The notes beneath the pieces are model-generated. The model did no database searches. It saw only the letters and a list, made by a program, of their open reading frames with translations, and had not been told where the DNA came from. A stretch of DNA of 64,000 bases from Bin55 sp963667455 (GTDB lineage: Bacteria > Pseudomonadota > Gammaproteobacteria > Pseudomonadales > Azotimanducaceae). The DNA lies in contig CAXXFR010000005.1 in assembly GCA_963667455.2 (NCBI GenBank), forward strand, positions 1 to 64,000, given 5' to 3'. Positions 43,739-53,222 of the stretch are shown in pieces (within the stretch, counting starts at the first letter, position 1; each line of letters opens with the position of its first letter). The position numbers were made by a program, and so were the translations under genes.

Positions 43739-46700
43739 TTACACGGTCTGTTCCTGTAGTCCGACCCGTAATCGCTCCCCTTCAAGCTCGGTTTCGACAG
43801 CCTCGGTGAGATCGATGAGAGTGGGAATGTCGGTGAGGTAGATTGCGCACCGAATTGGACGAGCATCCACCGTGCGTACTACCGCTTCGTATTGTCGCAA
43901 TTGCTCTGCGTAGCGTCGAACTGCATATTCTCGCAAATCTTCGTTCTCTTCTTTGCCAATCAAGGCAGTCTTGAAATCGATGATCCAACGCGTGTTGTTT
44001 TCGTCGACAAAGGTTCGGTCGATTCTGATATTAACAACAGAATCACCGACCCAAGCGGAATAGGGCGACTCGGAAGTGGCCTCTTGATGCCTGCCGTCCA
44101 GAAGCCATCGACCATCTTCATCGTCCAGAACATTGTTGATGTGCCGCTGTGCCGTTTCGATGACCCATGCGATGTCAGCAGCTTCCAGCCCTTCTGCCCG
44201 AAGGAAATTACGCCAGTTGGTCATGCGCTCACTATCCAGACTCTGCTCAGTGAAGTCTCCCGTCTCGGTGATCCGATGCAATTCGCGATGGACCAGATTG
44301 CCCAGAGCAAGATCCCGGTGAAATCCAAGCAAACTACGAGTCTGCGTTGTGGGGTCGCATTCCACGTTGAGTGCGGAAGGGATGGAGTGGGGGGTGTTTG
44401 GATGCTCGAACTGGTAGTCGGACTTCAGTCTCGTCAGCAACGTACTTGTCATTTGCTCGGTTGTCTCGATTACCTCTTGTTTGGGCGCGACTTCAATCGC
44501 TGTGTCGAAGAATGGTTCCAGGTGAGAAAGCAAACTGCCGTTTCGGGTCTTCATCTCCTCATCCTTGAAGTTTCCGAAGATCGAGAGCGATTTTCGAGCT
44601 CGCGTCATAGCTACATACAACAAACGCTTTCGTTCATTCAGCATCTTTTGCTTGCGCTGTTCATGGAGCCAATCGAACATGGCATCGGGTTGATCACCAA
44701 CATTCAGGCCAATTAGCAAACCAGCGTCAGACATGCTCCACTCCAACATTCCCTTGGTGTCGTAGTTGGGGCTTCGATTGAGATCGGGTAGCACGACGTG
44801 ATCGAATTCCAAACCCTTCGCTTTGTGGATGGTCATGATTTCGACGTCAGCTGACTCGACATTCTCCGATGCATACATTTGCTCGATCTGGCTCCAGAGT
44901 TCATCCATGCGAATCTCGCCGCTCGTTGCGTGCTCCAACTGTTCGAGGAAACGCTCGGCGTTGATCAGGGAGTTTTCTTCACGATAAGCGTCCATACCTC
45001 CAAGTCTGAACCATAGTCGTTCAATTTGAGAACGGAACGTATAGTGTCGCTCGGCGCGAGCTTGGTGAAACAGAGCACGCACTCGGTCAAGCAATCGGTT
45101 GCCGGCATTCGTGAAACAGCTGGACTCGAGCATCTTTGAACCGGTTTCGCAGCGAGATAGCACTTCCAAGTCCACTAGGTCCAATCCGCATAGGGGGGAG
45201 CGAAAGAACGATAGCCAAGCCAATCTGTCGCGATCATCGTTCAGCGCTTTGACGAGCGAATACAGGTCACGTACCACGGGCTCATCGGTTAGGGGAACGA
45301 TGTCCACTCCCTTCCACTTCAGTCCATGTGCATCCAAAGCCTCGAAATAGACCCGGAGATTGGTTCGTCTCTCACACAGCATTCCAATGCTGTCGTCGTG
45401 ATATTGGTCGGCTAATTCGCTGATTCGTTTTGCGACCTCCTCAGCCTCCTGACGCGAGTCAGGGTCGCTGGGGCACAGCGTCAAAGAAACCTTGCCTTCC
45501 TGACTCTGGGTCGGCTCGGATTGGGAAAACTTGACATTGCCAGCTATCGGATCGTCTTGATCACCGAATACAAGCTCGAATACTTCATTGTTCCTTTCAA
45601 CAATTGTGTGAGTTGACCGGAAGTTACTGGAGAGAACCCTCGGATTCAGTTCCGTGTAAGGGATGCCGTTCTTGAAGGTGTTTTGAAAGAGGCTCAAGTC
45701 TGCTTCCCGGAAACTGTAGATCGATTGCATCGGATCGCCGACCGCAAAGAAGGTGTTTCCCGAGTCTGGAGTCCATGTCGCCATGACCTTGCCCAGTAGA
45801 TCGAATTGAGCCTGTGAGGTGTCTTGGTACTCGTCGATGAGAATGTGGGAGATCCGATAGTCGAGAGCCATAGCGAGATCCGTTGGAATCTCGTCTCCCA
45901 GTGCGCGCTGCGCGGCAAACGACAACTCAGTGAAGTCGATGATTTCGCGTTGCCGAAAGATCTCGTTCAGTTGTTCGAGCAGTTGAGATAGAACGACCGC
46001 TGTGCTCACAAGCAACTTACTATGCGACTCCGGGAATTCAAAGTCAGGCAAATTCTGTAGCAGCTCAAGGGTCTCGACGTTGTCTGAGTCGCCAGTTTGA
46101 TCGCGTGCTTCGGCCCACTGTTCCTTTGCAGGCTTGTTATCGGGCGGAAAACCCTGGTTCTTGTTGACAGACTTGCGTAGAGTCCCAGACTTGGTCAGGA
46201 AGGTATTGGACAACAATCTCCAATCGGCGGGTGTCGACAGGTCATCGAACACCAGTCCAAGTTCCTCGGCAGCCGTGCCTACCACGGTGATGTAGGTCTC
46301 TAGTAGCTCGGGTGAAATTTGTTCTCGTACCTGTTTCAGAGCTGATTCGATGTAGCTCTCACGGGCTCGTTCCAATGCCTCGGTAATTTCCGATTCATCG
46401 TCGAGTTTGACTGCTTGTTCCAATATCGAACGTATGGGTTCTATCCAGTGTTGACGGACCCTGACCATTGCATTGAGAATGTTCGAAGCCTTGGTGAAGT
46501 TGTTGTCGTGCTCCGCAAGGATGTCCGCGATATCGTCGGCGAAGTCGTTATCCGTACGAATTAGCCCTAGCAGTTGCACTACTGCGTCGAAGTAAATCTC
46601 GTCGGCATCGCCGAGTTGCTGGTAGTCGAGATTCAGCTGACTTTCGCAAGGCATTCGTTGTACTAGGCCATAGGCGAAACTGTCGATTGTCTGAACTCGC

Positions 46701-47035
46701 AACCGTTGTGAATTCAGTTCGAGATCCCACTTGAGTTGCTTGCTTCGGTTGAGTGCTGCTGCCGCGACTGCCGTCGGCTCCACGGCAGTTAATTCAGTGA
46801 GAATTCGCGACTTCATTTCTCTTGCGGCTTTCTTCGTAAAAGTGATAGCCAGAATCTCTTCGGGCTGTCTCACGCCGGCGAGCAATCGGAGAAATCGCTC
46901 GACGAGAAGTGTGGTCTTGCCGGAACCCGCAGGAGCTTGAACGATATATGACCGATCAGGAGACGTAACTTCATCGCGCACCGACTGGTCAGGCGGCGCA
47001 CCGACGGACAGAGCGAGGGATTCGCGATTCGGCAT
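43739..47035 (-). CDS. addA: UvrD-family helicase-nuclease AddA
   Basis: Helicase-nuclease subunit of the AddAB double-strand break processing enzyme. Walker A QAPAGSGKTTLLVERFLRLL near the N-terminus, LAITFTKKAAREMKSRI (motif Ia), LIDEYQDTSQAQFDLL (Walker B), SSNFRST, MTIHKAKGLEFDHVVLPDL (motif V) and VAMTRARKSL (motif VI). The C-terminal RecB-type nuclease is seen in LGNLVHREL and TRWIIDFKTA. 1098 residues. Its start overlaps the addB stop by 1 nt. Confidence 0.92.
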   Translation of the reverse strand: MPNRESLALSVGAPPDQSVRDEVTSPDRSYIVQAPAGSGKTTLLVERFLRLLAGVRQPEEILAITFTKKAAREMKSRILTELTAVEPTAVAAAALNRSKQLKWDLELNSQRLRVQTIDSFAYGLVQRMPCESQLNLDYQQLGDADEIYFDAVVQLLGLIRTDNDFADDIADILAEHDNNFTKASNILNAMVRVRQHWIEPIRSILEQAVKLDDESEITEALERARESYIESALKQVREQISPELLETYITVVGTAAEELGLVFDDLSTPADWRLLSNTFLTKSGTLRKSVNKNQGFPPDNKPAKEQWAEARDQTGDSDNVETLELLQNLPDFEFPESHSKLLVSTAVVLSQLLEQLNEIFRQREIIDFTELSFAAQRALGDEIPTDLAMALDYRISHILIDEYQDTSQAQFDLLGKVMATWTPDSGNTFFAVGDPMQSIYSFREADLSLFQNTFKNGIPYTELNPRVLSSNFRSTHTIVERNNEVFELVFGDQDDPIAGNVKFSQSEPTQSQEGKVSLTLCPSDPDSRQEAEEVAKRISELADQYHDDSIGMLCERRTNLRVYFEALDAHGLKWKGVDIVPLTDEPVVRDLYSLVKALNDDRDRLAWLSFFRSPLCGLDLVDLEVLSRCETGSKMLESSCFTNAGNRLLDRVRALFHQARAERHYTFRSQIERLWFRLGGMDAYREENSLINAERFLEQLEHATSGEIRMDELWSQIEQMYASENVESADVEIMTIHKAKGLEFDHVVLPDLNRSPNYDTKGMLEWSMSDAGLLIGLNVGDQPDAMFDWLHEQRKQKMLNERKRLLYVAMTRARKSLSIFGNFKDEEMKTRNGSLLSHLEPFFDTAIEVAPKQEVIETTEQMTSTLLTRLKSDYQFEHPNTPHSIPSALNVECDPTTQTRSLLGFHRDLALGNLVHRELHRITETGDFTEQSLDSERMTNWRNFLRAEGLEAADIAWVIETAQRHINNVLDDEDGRWLLDGRHQEATSESPYSAWVGDSVVNIRIDRTFVDENNTRWIIDFKTALIGKEENEDLREYAVRRYAEQLRQYEAVVRTVDARPIRCAIYLTDIPTLIDLTEAVETELEGERLRVGLQEQTV

Positions 47036-49617
47036 TAGGGCTCCGGCCCCTCTGCTGGTTCAGTGAGCTCAATGTTCGTGAATACTCGACAAAAACTCTT
47101 GAGGTGGCAGTACCTGCATGCGTTGTCGTTCCACGGCGACACCACGGCTCGGCCAGCCTTGAACTCTTGTGCAATGTCTTTGAGTGAGTCCTGCCACTGC
47201 TCTGTGTACTCGACGAAGCTCAGCTCCGTATCGTCGATATTGGTCTGGATGCCCCGTGCTTCACTAGTAGCCGCGAAGCCTTTGAAGGAGCACTTTTCGG
47301 CCAGCACGATTTGGTACACCAGACCATCGCAATCTTCCAGGGCCAATGCATACAGTGGCATTTGCGGCTGTTGCGGACGCGGAATCCTCCAATCGTTCGT
47401 TGAATAGCTCGTGCTGGTCTTGTAGTCGATGACCAGCGACGACAGGTCGTCTGTCTTGTCCACACGGTCGATTCGAAGATTGAGCTCGAATCCCTCCAGC
47501 TTGAGTTGGACATCTTTTTCCACCGCAATGACTTCGAATGGACCGCGTTGTGCTTCGAACTCTCGCCACGCGGCCACCAGCTCGAAGATTCTCTCCTTCT
47601 CCACGCTGAGAAAACGATCCGGTAGCTGAAGTTGGCTATAGGTTTTCATTGCCTCGTCGATCGCAACTGTGATTTGCGCATCGCTCAGGCTCGCGATCTC
47701 ACCTTGTGTCTGAGCCATCTCGACTATTTTTTGTAGCACCGCGTGGACCACACTGCCTCGATCCATCGCATCGGGAAACAGACGCGGTGATCGACCATCT
47801 TTCAAGCCTGCTCGATGAATGGCCCACCCTCGGAACGGACACATCGACTGATCGCGGATGAACGCGCTGCTGATCTCTTGCTCGGTGCCTTCCGGCAGAT
47901 CGCTTCCCTTGTCGCTCAAGAACTCTTCGGTTGCTTCTTCCTGACGGGCTGTAGCCCAAGGATGGTCGTGTTCGGCAAGACTCGGCGAAATCAAGAGTTC
48001 TTCGCGTTCGACCAATGGATGTTCTATGAACAAACGGCTGGGAGGATTCACCTCCTCTTCGGCTTCCTTGGACGAACTGAAAACACAGACTGGGGCTGAT
48101 CCGACCCACATAGCCGACATGTGCTGGGCGTACTGCAGTGTTTGCGTGTAGGTCGTTCGAGGCACCTGCGCTTTTCGCTGAACACTAATCGGAATCATCG
48201 GATTGGGATGAGGATCGGGTGGCCAGTTGTTCTCTCCAACGTTTGCAACCCATAGCGCATCAAATTCCAGCTTCTTCGAATCCTCGCGAGTAACCACTTG
48301 AATAGGAGCGTGGTGCGAGTGATAGCTCTGTTGATGTCCCGACACTCCGTCGCGAATCAACGCAATCATGTGACCCCAAGTGGTTCGACCGATAAACGGA
48401 GACATTCGCGAAACGCCGTTGAAGACATCCACTAGGGCGTCTCGTGTGGCTTGGTCTTCGGCAGACTCCGATTCGGTGCTCCACTCGACCAGACCGAAAA
48501 TGCTGAGCGCGGTTTCTGCCCAATTGCTCACTAGATTTCTCGAGGGACTCAAGAGTCGGGTTATCTGCAACAACTGGTCGGAGCGCTTTCGACTAGCAAA
48601 ACCCTGCAACATCATTCGATCAGGGTAGTGCTCGGGAAATTCAAAGGGGATTTCCAGTCCCTGCAAGTAGGGAGAGCGGCCTAATTGCAAAATCTCCTCG
48701 AAGCCGAGTTCTGTTGTCGTCCAGAGCAGAAACTTCATGATGTCCTGGCACAGTCGAGTCTCAGCCAATGGAGAACCCGTGCCGATATTGACGATGGCAT
48801 TCAGATCGTCAGCATCGAAGAAAGCGGCTTCCCAATGCCTGCGAATGTGAACGTAGTTGCCTTGAATGTCAGGTAGGACAACGCCGATGCGTCCGGTTTC
48901 TCCGAGCAACGCCAGTTGCTCTCGAGCCCACTCCGCGTATGCACATCTCTCACGTGCAACTGATTCGTAAGAGACACATTGGTGCTTGTTGGCATGGGGA
49001 GAAGCCGACGACAATGAAGCGGCGAGCAGTTTGTTGCGATTCAAAGCGTTCACCAAGTCGCGTTGACTAACGGACAGATCATCACAGCCGAAGAGAGTGA
49101 TGTTCGACTCTCGCCATGCTTCAGACTGAACTGCCTCGGTCAAAATGGAGGGCAATTCTGCGTGGGTAATGAATTCCTGGTCAGCCAGAAATTCCTCAAA
49201 CTTCTTCACCCATCGGCTGAACAAGCGACCGTCTTCAGTCTGCTGCAGGTCTCGATTGACCCGTTGGAGGTTCCACAAACGGTAAGTGTTCCATGCCCTC
49301 GCTGCTGCTCTGGCATGCTTCTCGTCTTCTTGAGTGGGGGCAGTCAGGCGAAAGCCAAGGTCCAACGCCGATTCCGGCATCAGTCCTCTGTTAGCTTCCG
49401 AAATCCCGCGCCGAGCGAGAAGTTCGTACTGGTCGCTAGTCCATGCACTGAGACTCTTGATGTACGGAGTCGTCCACGCTTCCGAGCTCGAATTACGGTG
49501 CTCGTATGCCCAAGCGTAGAGAAGCTCCGCGGCCTGGCGGGCAGTGCCCGTCAGAACCATGGATTCTCCCATGGCTGTCTTGAGTTCGTCCGTTAGGGTT
49601 ATTAAGGGCTTGCGCAA
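47035..49617 (-). CDS. addB: AddB-type PD-(D/E)XK nuclease, DNA repair protein
   Basis: An 860-residue partner of AddA, resembling the proteobacterial probable-DNA-repair family. The N-terminal helicase-like part has no obvious Walker A, so it is presumably inactive as a helicase. The C-terminal nuclease has DRGSVVHAVLQKIV, SLVIDYKTSTSY and QPQMPLYAL (QxxxY). Four cysteines flanking it (SMCPFRGWA; NACRYCHLKSFC) match the AddB Fe-S cluster pattern. The TTG start is the furthest upstream; a Met 16 codons in is possible. Presence of AddAB suggests RecBCD is not the main system. Confidence 0.88.
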   Translation of the reverse strand: MRKPLITLTDELKTAMGESMVLTGTARQAAELLYAWAYEHRNSSSEAWTTPYIKSLSAWTSDQYELLARRGISEANRGLMPESALDLGFRLTAPTQEDEKHARAAARAWNTYRLWNLQRVNRDLQQTEDGRLFSRWVKKFEEFLADQEFITHAELPSILTEAVQSEAWRESNITLFGCDDLSVSQRDLVNALNRNKLLAASLSSASPHANKHQCVSYESVARERCAYAEWAREQLALLGETGRIGVVLPDIQGNYVHIRRHWEAAFFDADDLNAIVNIGTGSPLAETRLCQDIMKFLLWTTTELGFEEILQLGRSPYLQGLEIPFEFPEHYPDRMMLQGFASRKRSDQLLQITRLLSPSRNLVSNWAETALSIFGLVEWSTESESAEDQATRDALVDVFNGVSRMSPFIGRTTWGHMIALIRDGVSGHQQSYHSHHAPIQVVTREDSKKLEFDALWVANVGENNWPPDPHPNPMIPISVQRKAQVPRTTYTQTLQYAQHMSAMWVGSAPVCVFSSSKEAEEEVNPPSRLFIEHPLVEREELLISPSLAEHDHPWATARQEEATEEFLSDKGSDLPEGTEQEISSAFIRDQSMCPFRGWAIHRAGLKDGRSPRLFPDAMDRGSVVHAVLQKIVEMAQTQGEIASLSDAQITVAIDEAMKTYSQLQLPDRFLSVEKERIFELVAAWREFEAQRGPFEVIAVEKDVQLKLEGFELNLRIDRVDKTDDLSSLVIDYKTSTSYSTNDWRIPRPQQPQMPLYALALEDCDGLVYQIVLAEKCSFKGFAATSEARGIQTNIDDTELSFVEYTEQWQDSLKDIAQEFKAGRAVVSPWNDNACRYCHLKSFCRVFTNIELTEPAEGPEP

Positions 49618-49701
49618 TCCAGATTCTTGTTTCGCTACTAGTCGCTGAGCGTCGAATGGCTGTGCTCAGCCTGTAAAATATCCAGTCAAATCGCTTTAAG
49701 T

Positions 49702-49842
49702 ATGGTAGCAATGATTCGCACTCTGTGGAAGGACTTTATGGCGCAGCGGTGGCCCATGAAGCTCGTGTTCATTTGGGCATGGCTCTGCGTGATCATCATG
49801 TTGGGTGCTATCCTTTCTCCCTACTTCAATTCGCTCTTTTGA
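49702..49842 (+). CDS. Small hypothetical single-helix membrane protein
   Basis: A 46-codon ORF in the gap between addB and the TerB-like gene: ATG 49702 (or 49711), stop TGA 49840. It encodes a basic/aromatic N-terminus (MIRTLWKDFMAQRWPMK) and one strong hydrophobic helix (LVFIWAWLCVIIMLGAILS) ending PYFNSLF. The composition is that of a genuine one-helix membrane protein, not of a random frame. No family recognised; it may be co-transcribed with the TerB-like gene 25 bp downstream. Confidence 0.5.
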   Translation: MVAMIRTLWKDFMAQRWPMKLVFIWAWLCVIIMLGAILSPYFNSLF

Positions 49843-49866
49843 GTCTCTCTCCCGCTCCGAAGTCCT

Positions 49867-50265
49867 TTGTGGCTCTCATCCTTAACTGACTCCCAACGCC
49901 GTGTCCTGATCGGTCTGGCACACAACGTCGTCGCGTCCGATGGATTGCTCGATCCGAACGAGGAATTCATGATCGACGAGTTCAAACGCGAGATGGCGTT
50001 TGGGCAGAAGTCCAGCAACGGCGAGCTTGAGGAAGGCGAAATCGCGGCAATCTTCGACACGCCGCGAGTACGAAGAATCGTGCTGATCAATCTACTACGG
50101 TTGTCTTACGTCGATGGGGAGTTCGACATCGAAGAGGAATGCTTGCTCAAGCAGGTTGCCGAACTGTTCGAAGTGGACGATTCGGAATTCCAGCGAATGG
50201 ACAGTTGGGTCCGAAGACTTGTCGCACTCGAGCGCGAGGCGACGAGCGTATTTCTAAGGTCCTAA
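49867..50265 (+). CDS. TerB-like (co-chaperone DjlA N-domain type) protein
   Basis: A 132-residue helical protein with the TerB pattern: LIGLAHNVVASDGLLDPNEE and its internal repeat LLRLSYVDGEFDIEEECLL, each with the acidic DG..D.NE type helix cap thought to bind metal. TerB domains occur in tellurite-resistance proteins and in DjlA in front of a J domain. A membrane J-domain gene lies convergent 16 bp away, so the two together resemble a split DjlA. TTG start; no other start codon lies between the preceding stop and the conserved core. Confidence 0.65.
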   Translation: MWLSSLTDSQRRVLIGLAHNVVASDGLLDPNEEFMIDEFKREMAFGQKSSNGELEEGEIAAIFDTPRVRRIVLINLLRLSYVDGEFDIEEECLLKQVAELFEVDDSEFQRMDSWVRRLVALEREATSVFLRS

Positions 50266-50281
50266 CTTCAGGCTTAGTTTC

Positions 50282-51043
50282 CTAGAGTTGGTCGAGCAGG
50301 ACCCGTCGAGCCTCGTTGATTTGAGCGGCTAGGTAGCTCGACCCGCCTTTGTCGGGATGAAGGTGTTGAATAATCCTTCGATGCGCCGAAACGATTTCCT
50401 TCTCGGTTGCGCCAACATCAATCCCGAGGATATCAGCGGCCCTCTTCGGACTCATCTCTCCGTCGATTGAAGTATCGGGGTCGTTCGAAGCCTCCCTTTC
50501 GCCCAGGTTCGGACGGTGTCGCTCGATGTAGGCCTCAAGCAATCTGCGTGATTCTTCTTCTTTGAGGCTGTGGTAGAGGTTGGCCAGCTCGGCATCGCTC
50601 AAGGAGTTGACCTGGCGACCGGAGTAGGTTCCGACAAGCACCTTTCCATCGATGTTCCCGGAGGCATGATCCAAGGTCATTGCAAGTTCGCCGGTGCTGG
50701 CATTGCTGTCTCCCGACTCCTGGTCCTTGGTTCCAAACTGTTGGAACGCGCCGGCATTGAACGCACCGCCGAAGGGATTGCCCATTCGAGCAAACTGAGC
50801 AAGAAAGGGTAGAGCGGTGAGAAGACCAAGAGCTCGACGCAGAAAGGGCAAGATCGCCGTTCCGACAGCTGCAAGGGGATGAACCATTCCTCTCATTGTT
50901 GCGAAGAGCAAGATTGCAACCAATACGCCGGTTGCAATCAAGATGATCTTTGGATTGGCGAGCGGACGCTTGGTGTTCCACACTAGCTTAAACAGCAACA
51001 GGAGTGCGAACACTCCAATAATCGCCAGAAGAACGTAGACCAC
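50282..51043 (-). CDS. Membrane-anchored J-domain protein
   Basis: A 253-residue protein with two or three N-terminal hydrophobic segments (VLLAIIGVFALLLLFKLVW, IILIATGVLVAILLF), a Gly/Phe/Asn-rich middle (FARMGNPFGGAFNAGAFQQF), and a C-terminal J domain (from ~residue 195, PKRAADILGIDVGATEKEI) with the HPD motif in HLHPDKGGS. It would recruit DnaK to the inner membrane. GTG start overlaps the stop of the VWA gene (TAGTG), indicating coupling; a longer reading upstream runs antiframe through the VWA gene and is rejected. Confidence 0.82.
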   Translation of the reverse strand: MVYVLLAIIGVFALLLLFKLVWNTKRPLANPKIILIATGVLVAILLFATMRGMVHPLAAVGTAILPFLRRALGLLTALPFLAQFARMGNPFGGAFNAGAFQQFGTKDQESGDSNASTGELAMTLDHASGNIDGKVLVGTYSGRQVNSLSDAELANLYHSLKEEESRRLLEAYIERHRPNLGEREASNDPDTSIDGEMSPKRAADILGIDVGATEKEIVSAHRRIIQHLHPDKGGSSYLAAQINEARRVLLDQL

Positions 51044-51717
51044 TAGCGCTTCACTTGTGTGAGCAACTTGGTTGCGAACTGCCCCTTCAATTTCTGAACC
51101 GCATCGATTCCGCCGGTGGCGTACGTCGCCACAGCTCCGAGCAGTTCCGCCAATTCTCTTGCGGAGCCGGGACGAAACGCAAAGTGTGCTCCTCCCGAAC
51201 GCTGCGCAATTCGCGAGAACACCTGACTGGCCATTGGATCCGATCCTTCTTGGAAGACGAACACGGGCACCCGATACAGCCCAAGCTGACCTGCCATCTC
51301 GAAAAGCTCGTGCGGGTTCTCTTCGCAGGCATCCCCTACAAACACTGCCGCGCGCAGATTGGACGAAGACGCTTCTTTGCGAACATGACTCAGAACTCGA
51401 GCGATTTGTGAGCCTCCGGCCAGACACCGAACGTGTTGCATGGTCTTCAGCAGGTCGTTCGCGGAATTGTTCCACGACGAGGCGTGAAATTCGTTGAAGC
51501 CTCGATAGAAGACCAGTTGAACTGACAGTTTGTTGGAGGCCGCTGTTTGAAATAACTCGCCATGCAGGCTTGTCGCAAGGTCCCAGGTGTGATTGCGACT
51601 TGCTGTCGCGTCCATCGCAAAAATTAGGCGAGCAGGCTTGTGCTCTACGACTGGGTGCTTTCGCGCTGCGTCAAGAAACGCGGAGAGAGAGACTCTCTTG
51701 CTCGGGAGCTTTTCCAT
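51043..51717 (-). CDS. VWA-domain protein
   Basis: A 224-residue von Willebrand factor A-like protein. LIFAMDATASR gives a MIDAS-like DxTxS signature; VQLVFYRGFNEFHASSW, CLAGGSQIARVL and AVFVGDACEENPHEL are further fold landmarks. No signal peptide, so cytosolic. It is coupled to the membrane J-domain gene by a 1-nt overlap, suggesting the VWA protein is a client or adaptor in a chaperone assembly. Exact function unknown. Confidence 0.78.
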   Translation of the reverse strand: MEKLPSKRVSLSAFLDAARKHPVVEHKPARLIFAMDATASRNHTWDLATSLHGELFQTAASNKLSVQLVFYRGFNEFHASSWNNSANDLLKTMQHVRCLAGGSQIARVLSHVRKEASSSNLRAAVFVGDACEENPHELFEMAGQLGLYRVPVFVFQEGSDPMASQVFSRIAQRSGGAHFAFRPGSARELAELLGAVATYATGGIDAVQKLKGQFATKLLTQVKR

Positions 51718-51899
51718 GTCCGAGATTATCTACGATTCCTGTGGCTTGGGCTTCCAGCGCAACAATTTGAGGCTTGTGTTCGTTGCTTGTACAGCATTCG
51801 ACAAACTCACCTTTTTCGGGTTCAGTTGCAATCATGCGTGCAATTTCGTATACATTACTCAATGGTTTTCTTAATTGCTATTGAACACAGGGGGCTGGA

Positions 51900-52106
51900 T
51901 TGGCAGAACTGACCGAGAACGAGCAATTGTTGGAGCAGCTTCGTACGGAGCATCGAGACCTGGACGAAGTGGTAGACATCCTAATCAAGTCCGGTCATCG
52001 CGACGAAATGAAGATTCAACGTTTGAAGAAGCAGAAGCTTCGTCTACGAGATCAGATTGCCCGACTCGAGAGTTCTCTCTCCGCTAAGTCCGACACCCCT
52101 AGCTGA
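51900..52106 (+). CDS. DUF465 (YdcH-type) small coiled-coil protein
   Basis: A 68-residue, highly charged helical protein: LLEQLRTEHRDLDEVVDILI then DEMKIQRLKKQKLRLRDQIARLES, the pattern of DUF465 proteins (short cytosolic hairpin coiled coils of unknown role). TTG start after a G-rich GGGGG stretch. A 9-bp hairpin 19 bp after the stop may end the transcript. Confidence 0.75.
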   Translation: MAELTENEQLLEQLRTEHRDLDEVVDILIKSGHRDEMKIQRLKKQKLRLRDQIARLESSLSAKSDTPS

Positions 52107-52112
52107 GCACAA

Positions 52113-52153
52113 CACGGTAGATCTCGGTAGCCGCTAATCTGTCGGCTACCGTG
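52113..52153 (+). promoter_or_regulatory. Two mutually exclusive hairpins between DUF465 gene and prpB
   Basis: CGGTAGCCG (52125-52133) pairs with CGGCTACCG (52143-52151), loop 9 nt. CACGGTAG (52113-52120) can instead pair with CTACCGTG (52146-52153), using the same 3' strand. The first may be a terminator for the DUF465 gene; the alternative would open it. No long T-run follows. Possible attenuator for prpB, 160 bp downstream. Confidence 0.4.
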
Positions 52154-52316
52154 CAGCACTGTTTGTCGATGAACGCGTGCACCTCCGCACGGCGTTCACA
52201 CACTGTTCGAGTACCTGAGAATTCGCCCGTCTCGTGTGCCACTGAGCGTTGGATAAACGCTGTGGTGGATAATCACTCGAGATTTGTCTGCAATTGGATG
52301 GATTGAGAGCTAGTCC

Positions 52317-53222
52317 GTGACTGCATCCAATCAACCCCGCAAGTCGCCCGGTGGTCGTTTCCGCGACGCTTGGGACAACGAAAATCCACTGCAAATCGTC
52401 GGTGCTGTGAATGCTTACTCAGCGTTGTTGGCTGAACGAGCAGGTTTTGGTTGCATTTATCTCTCTGGCGGCGGTGTGGCAGCGTCCTCACTTGGCTTGC
52501 CCGATCTTGGGATAACAACGATGGATGATGTGCTGACTGATGCCCGGCGCATCGCCTCAGTCACCGATCTTCCGCTCTTGGTGGATGTCGACACAGGCTG
52601 GGGATCGGCATTCAACATCAAACGAACCATTCAGGAGATGGAGCGTGTCGGAGTGGCGGGAGTGCACATTGAGGATCAGGTGTCTCAAAAGAGGTGCGGA
52701 CATCGGCCCAATAAGGAGATCGTCTCGACAGCGGAAATGTGTGATCGGATTGCTGCTGCCGTCGATGCGAAGTCGGATCCGAAATTCGTGGTTATGGCTC
52801 GAACCGATGCGCTCGCGGTGGAAGGGCTGGACGCAGTGATCCAAAGAGCACGGAAGTTTGAAGAGGCAGGTGCCGATGCGATATTTGCGGAAGCGATGAC
52901 CGAAGTGGGAATGTATCGAGGAATTGTGAACTCGGTCAGCGTGCCGGTTCTTGCAAATCTGACGGAGTTCGGAAAGACACCGCTCTACACTCTACAGGAA
53001 TTGCATCAAGTCGGTGTCCGGTTGGCTTTGTATCCGCTTTCCGCGTACCGCGCGATGTCACGTGCGGCAGAGACCGTATTTCACGCAATACGTACACAGA
53101 AGACCCAGAGAAGTGTTGTAGAGCAGATGCAGACTCGAGAGGAACTGTACGAAGTCTTGGGTTATCACGGTTATGAACAAAAACTAGACGAGTTGTTTCG
53201 AGAGGGAAAATCAAGTGATTGA
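52317..53222 (+). CDS. prpB: 2-methylisocitrate lyase
   Basis: Cleaves 2-methylisocitrate to pyruvate and succinate in the methylcitrate cycle of propionyl-CoA use. The family signature with active-site Cys is QKRCGHRPNKE; IEDQVSQ, VDVDTGWGSAFNI and MARTDALAVEG complete the PEP-mutase-like barrel. 301 residues. GTG start; overlaps prpC by 8 bp. First gene of prpB-prpC-prpD. Confidence 0.94.
   Translation: MTASNQPRKSPGGRFRDAWDNENPLQIVGAVNAYSALLAERAGFGCIYLSGGGVAASSLGLPDLGITTMDDVLTDARRIASVTDLPLLVDVDTGWGSAFNIKRTIQEMERVGVAGVHIEDQVSQKRCGHRPNKEIVSTAEMCDRIAAAVDAKSDPKFVVMARTDALAVEGLDAVIQRARKFEEAGADAIFAEAMTEVGMYRGIVNSVSVPVLANLTEFGKTPLYTLQELHQVGVRLALYPLSAYRAMSRAAETVFHAIRTQKTQRSVVEQMQTREELYEVLGYHGYEQKLDELFREGKSSD

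Noticed and set aside
51044..51475. Long N-terminal extension of the J-domain protein
   Set aside because: This part lies in another frame of the VWA gene, is Arg/Ser-rich nonsense, and a GTG start coupled to the VWA stop explains the gene.
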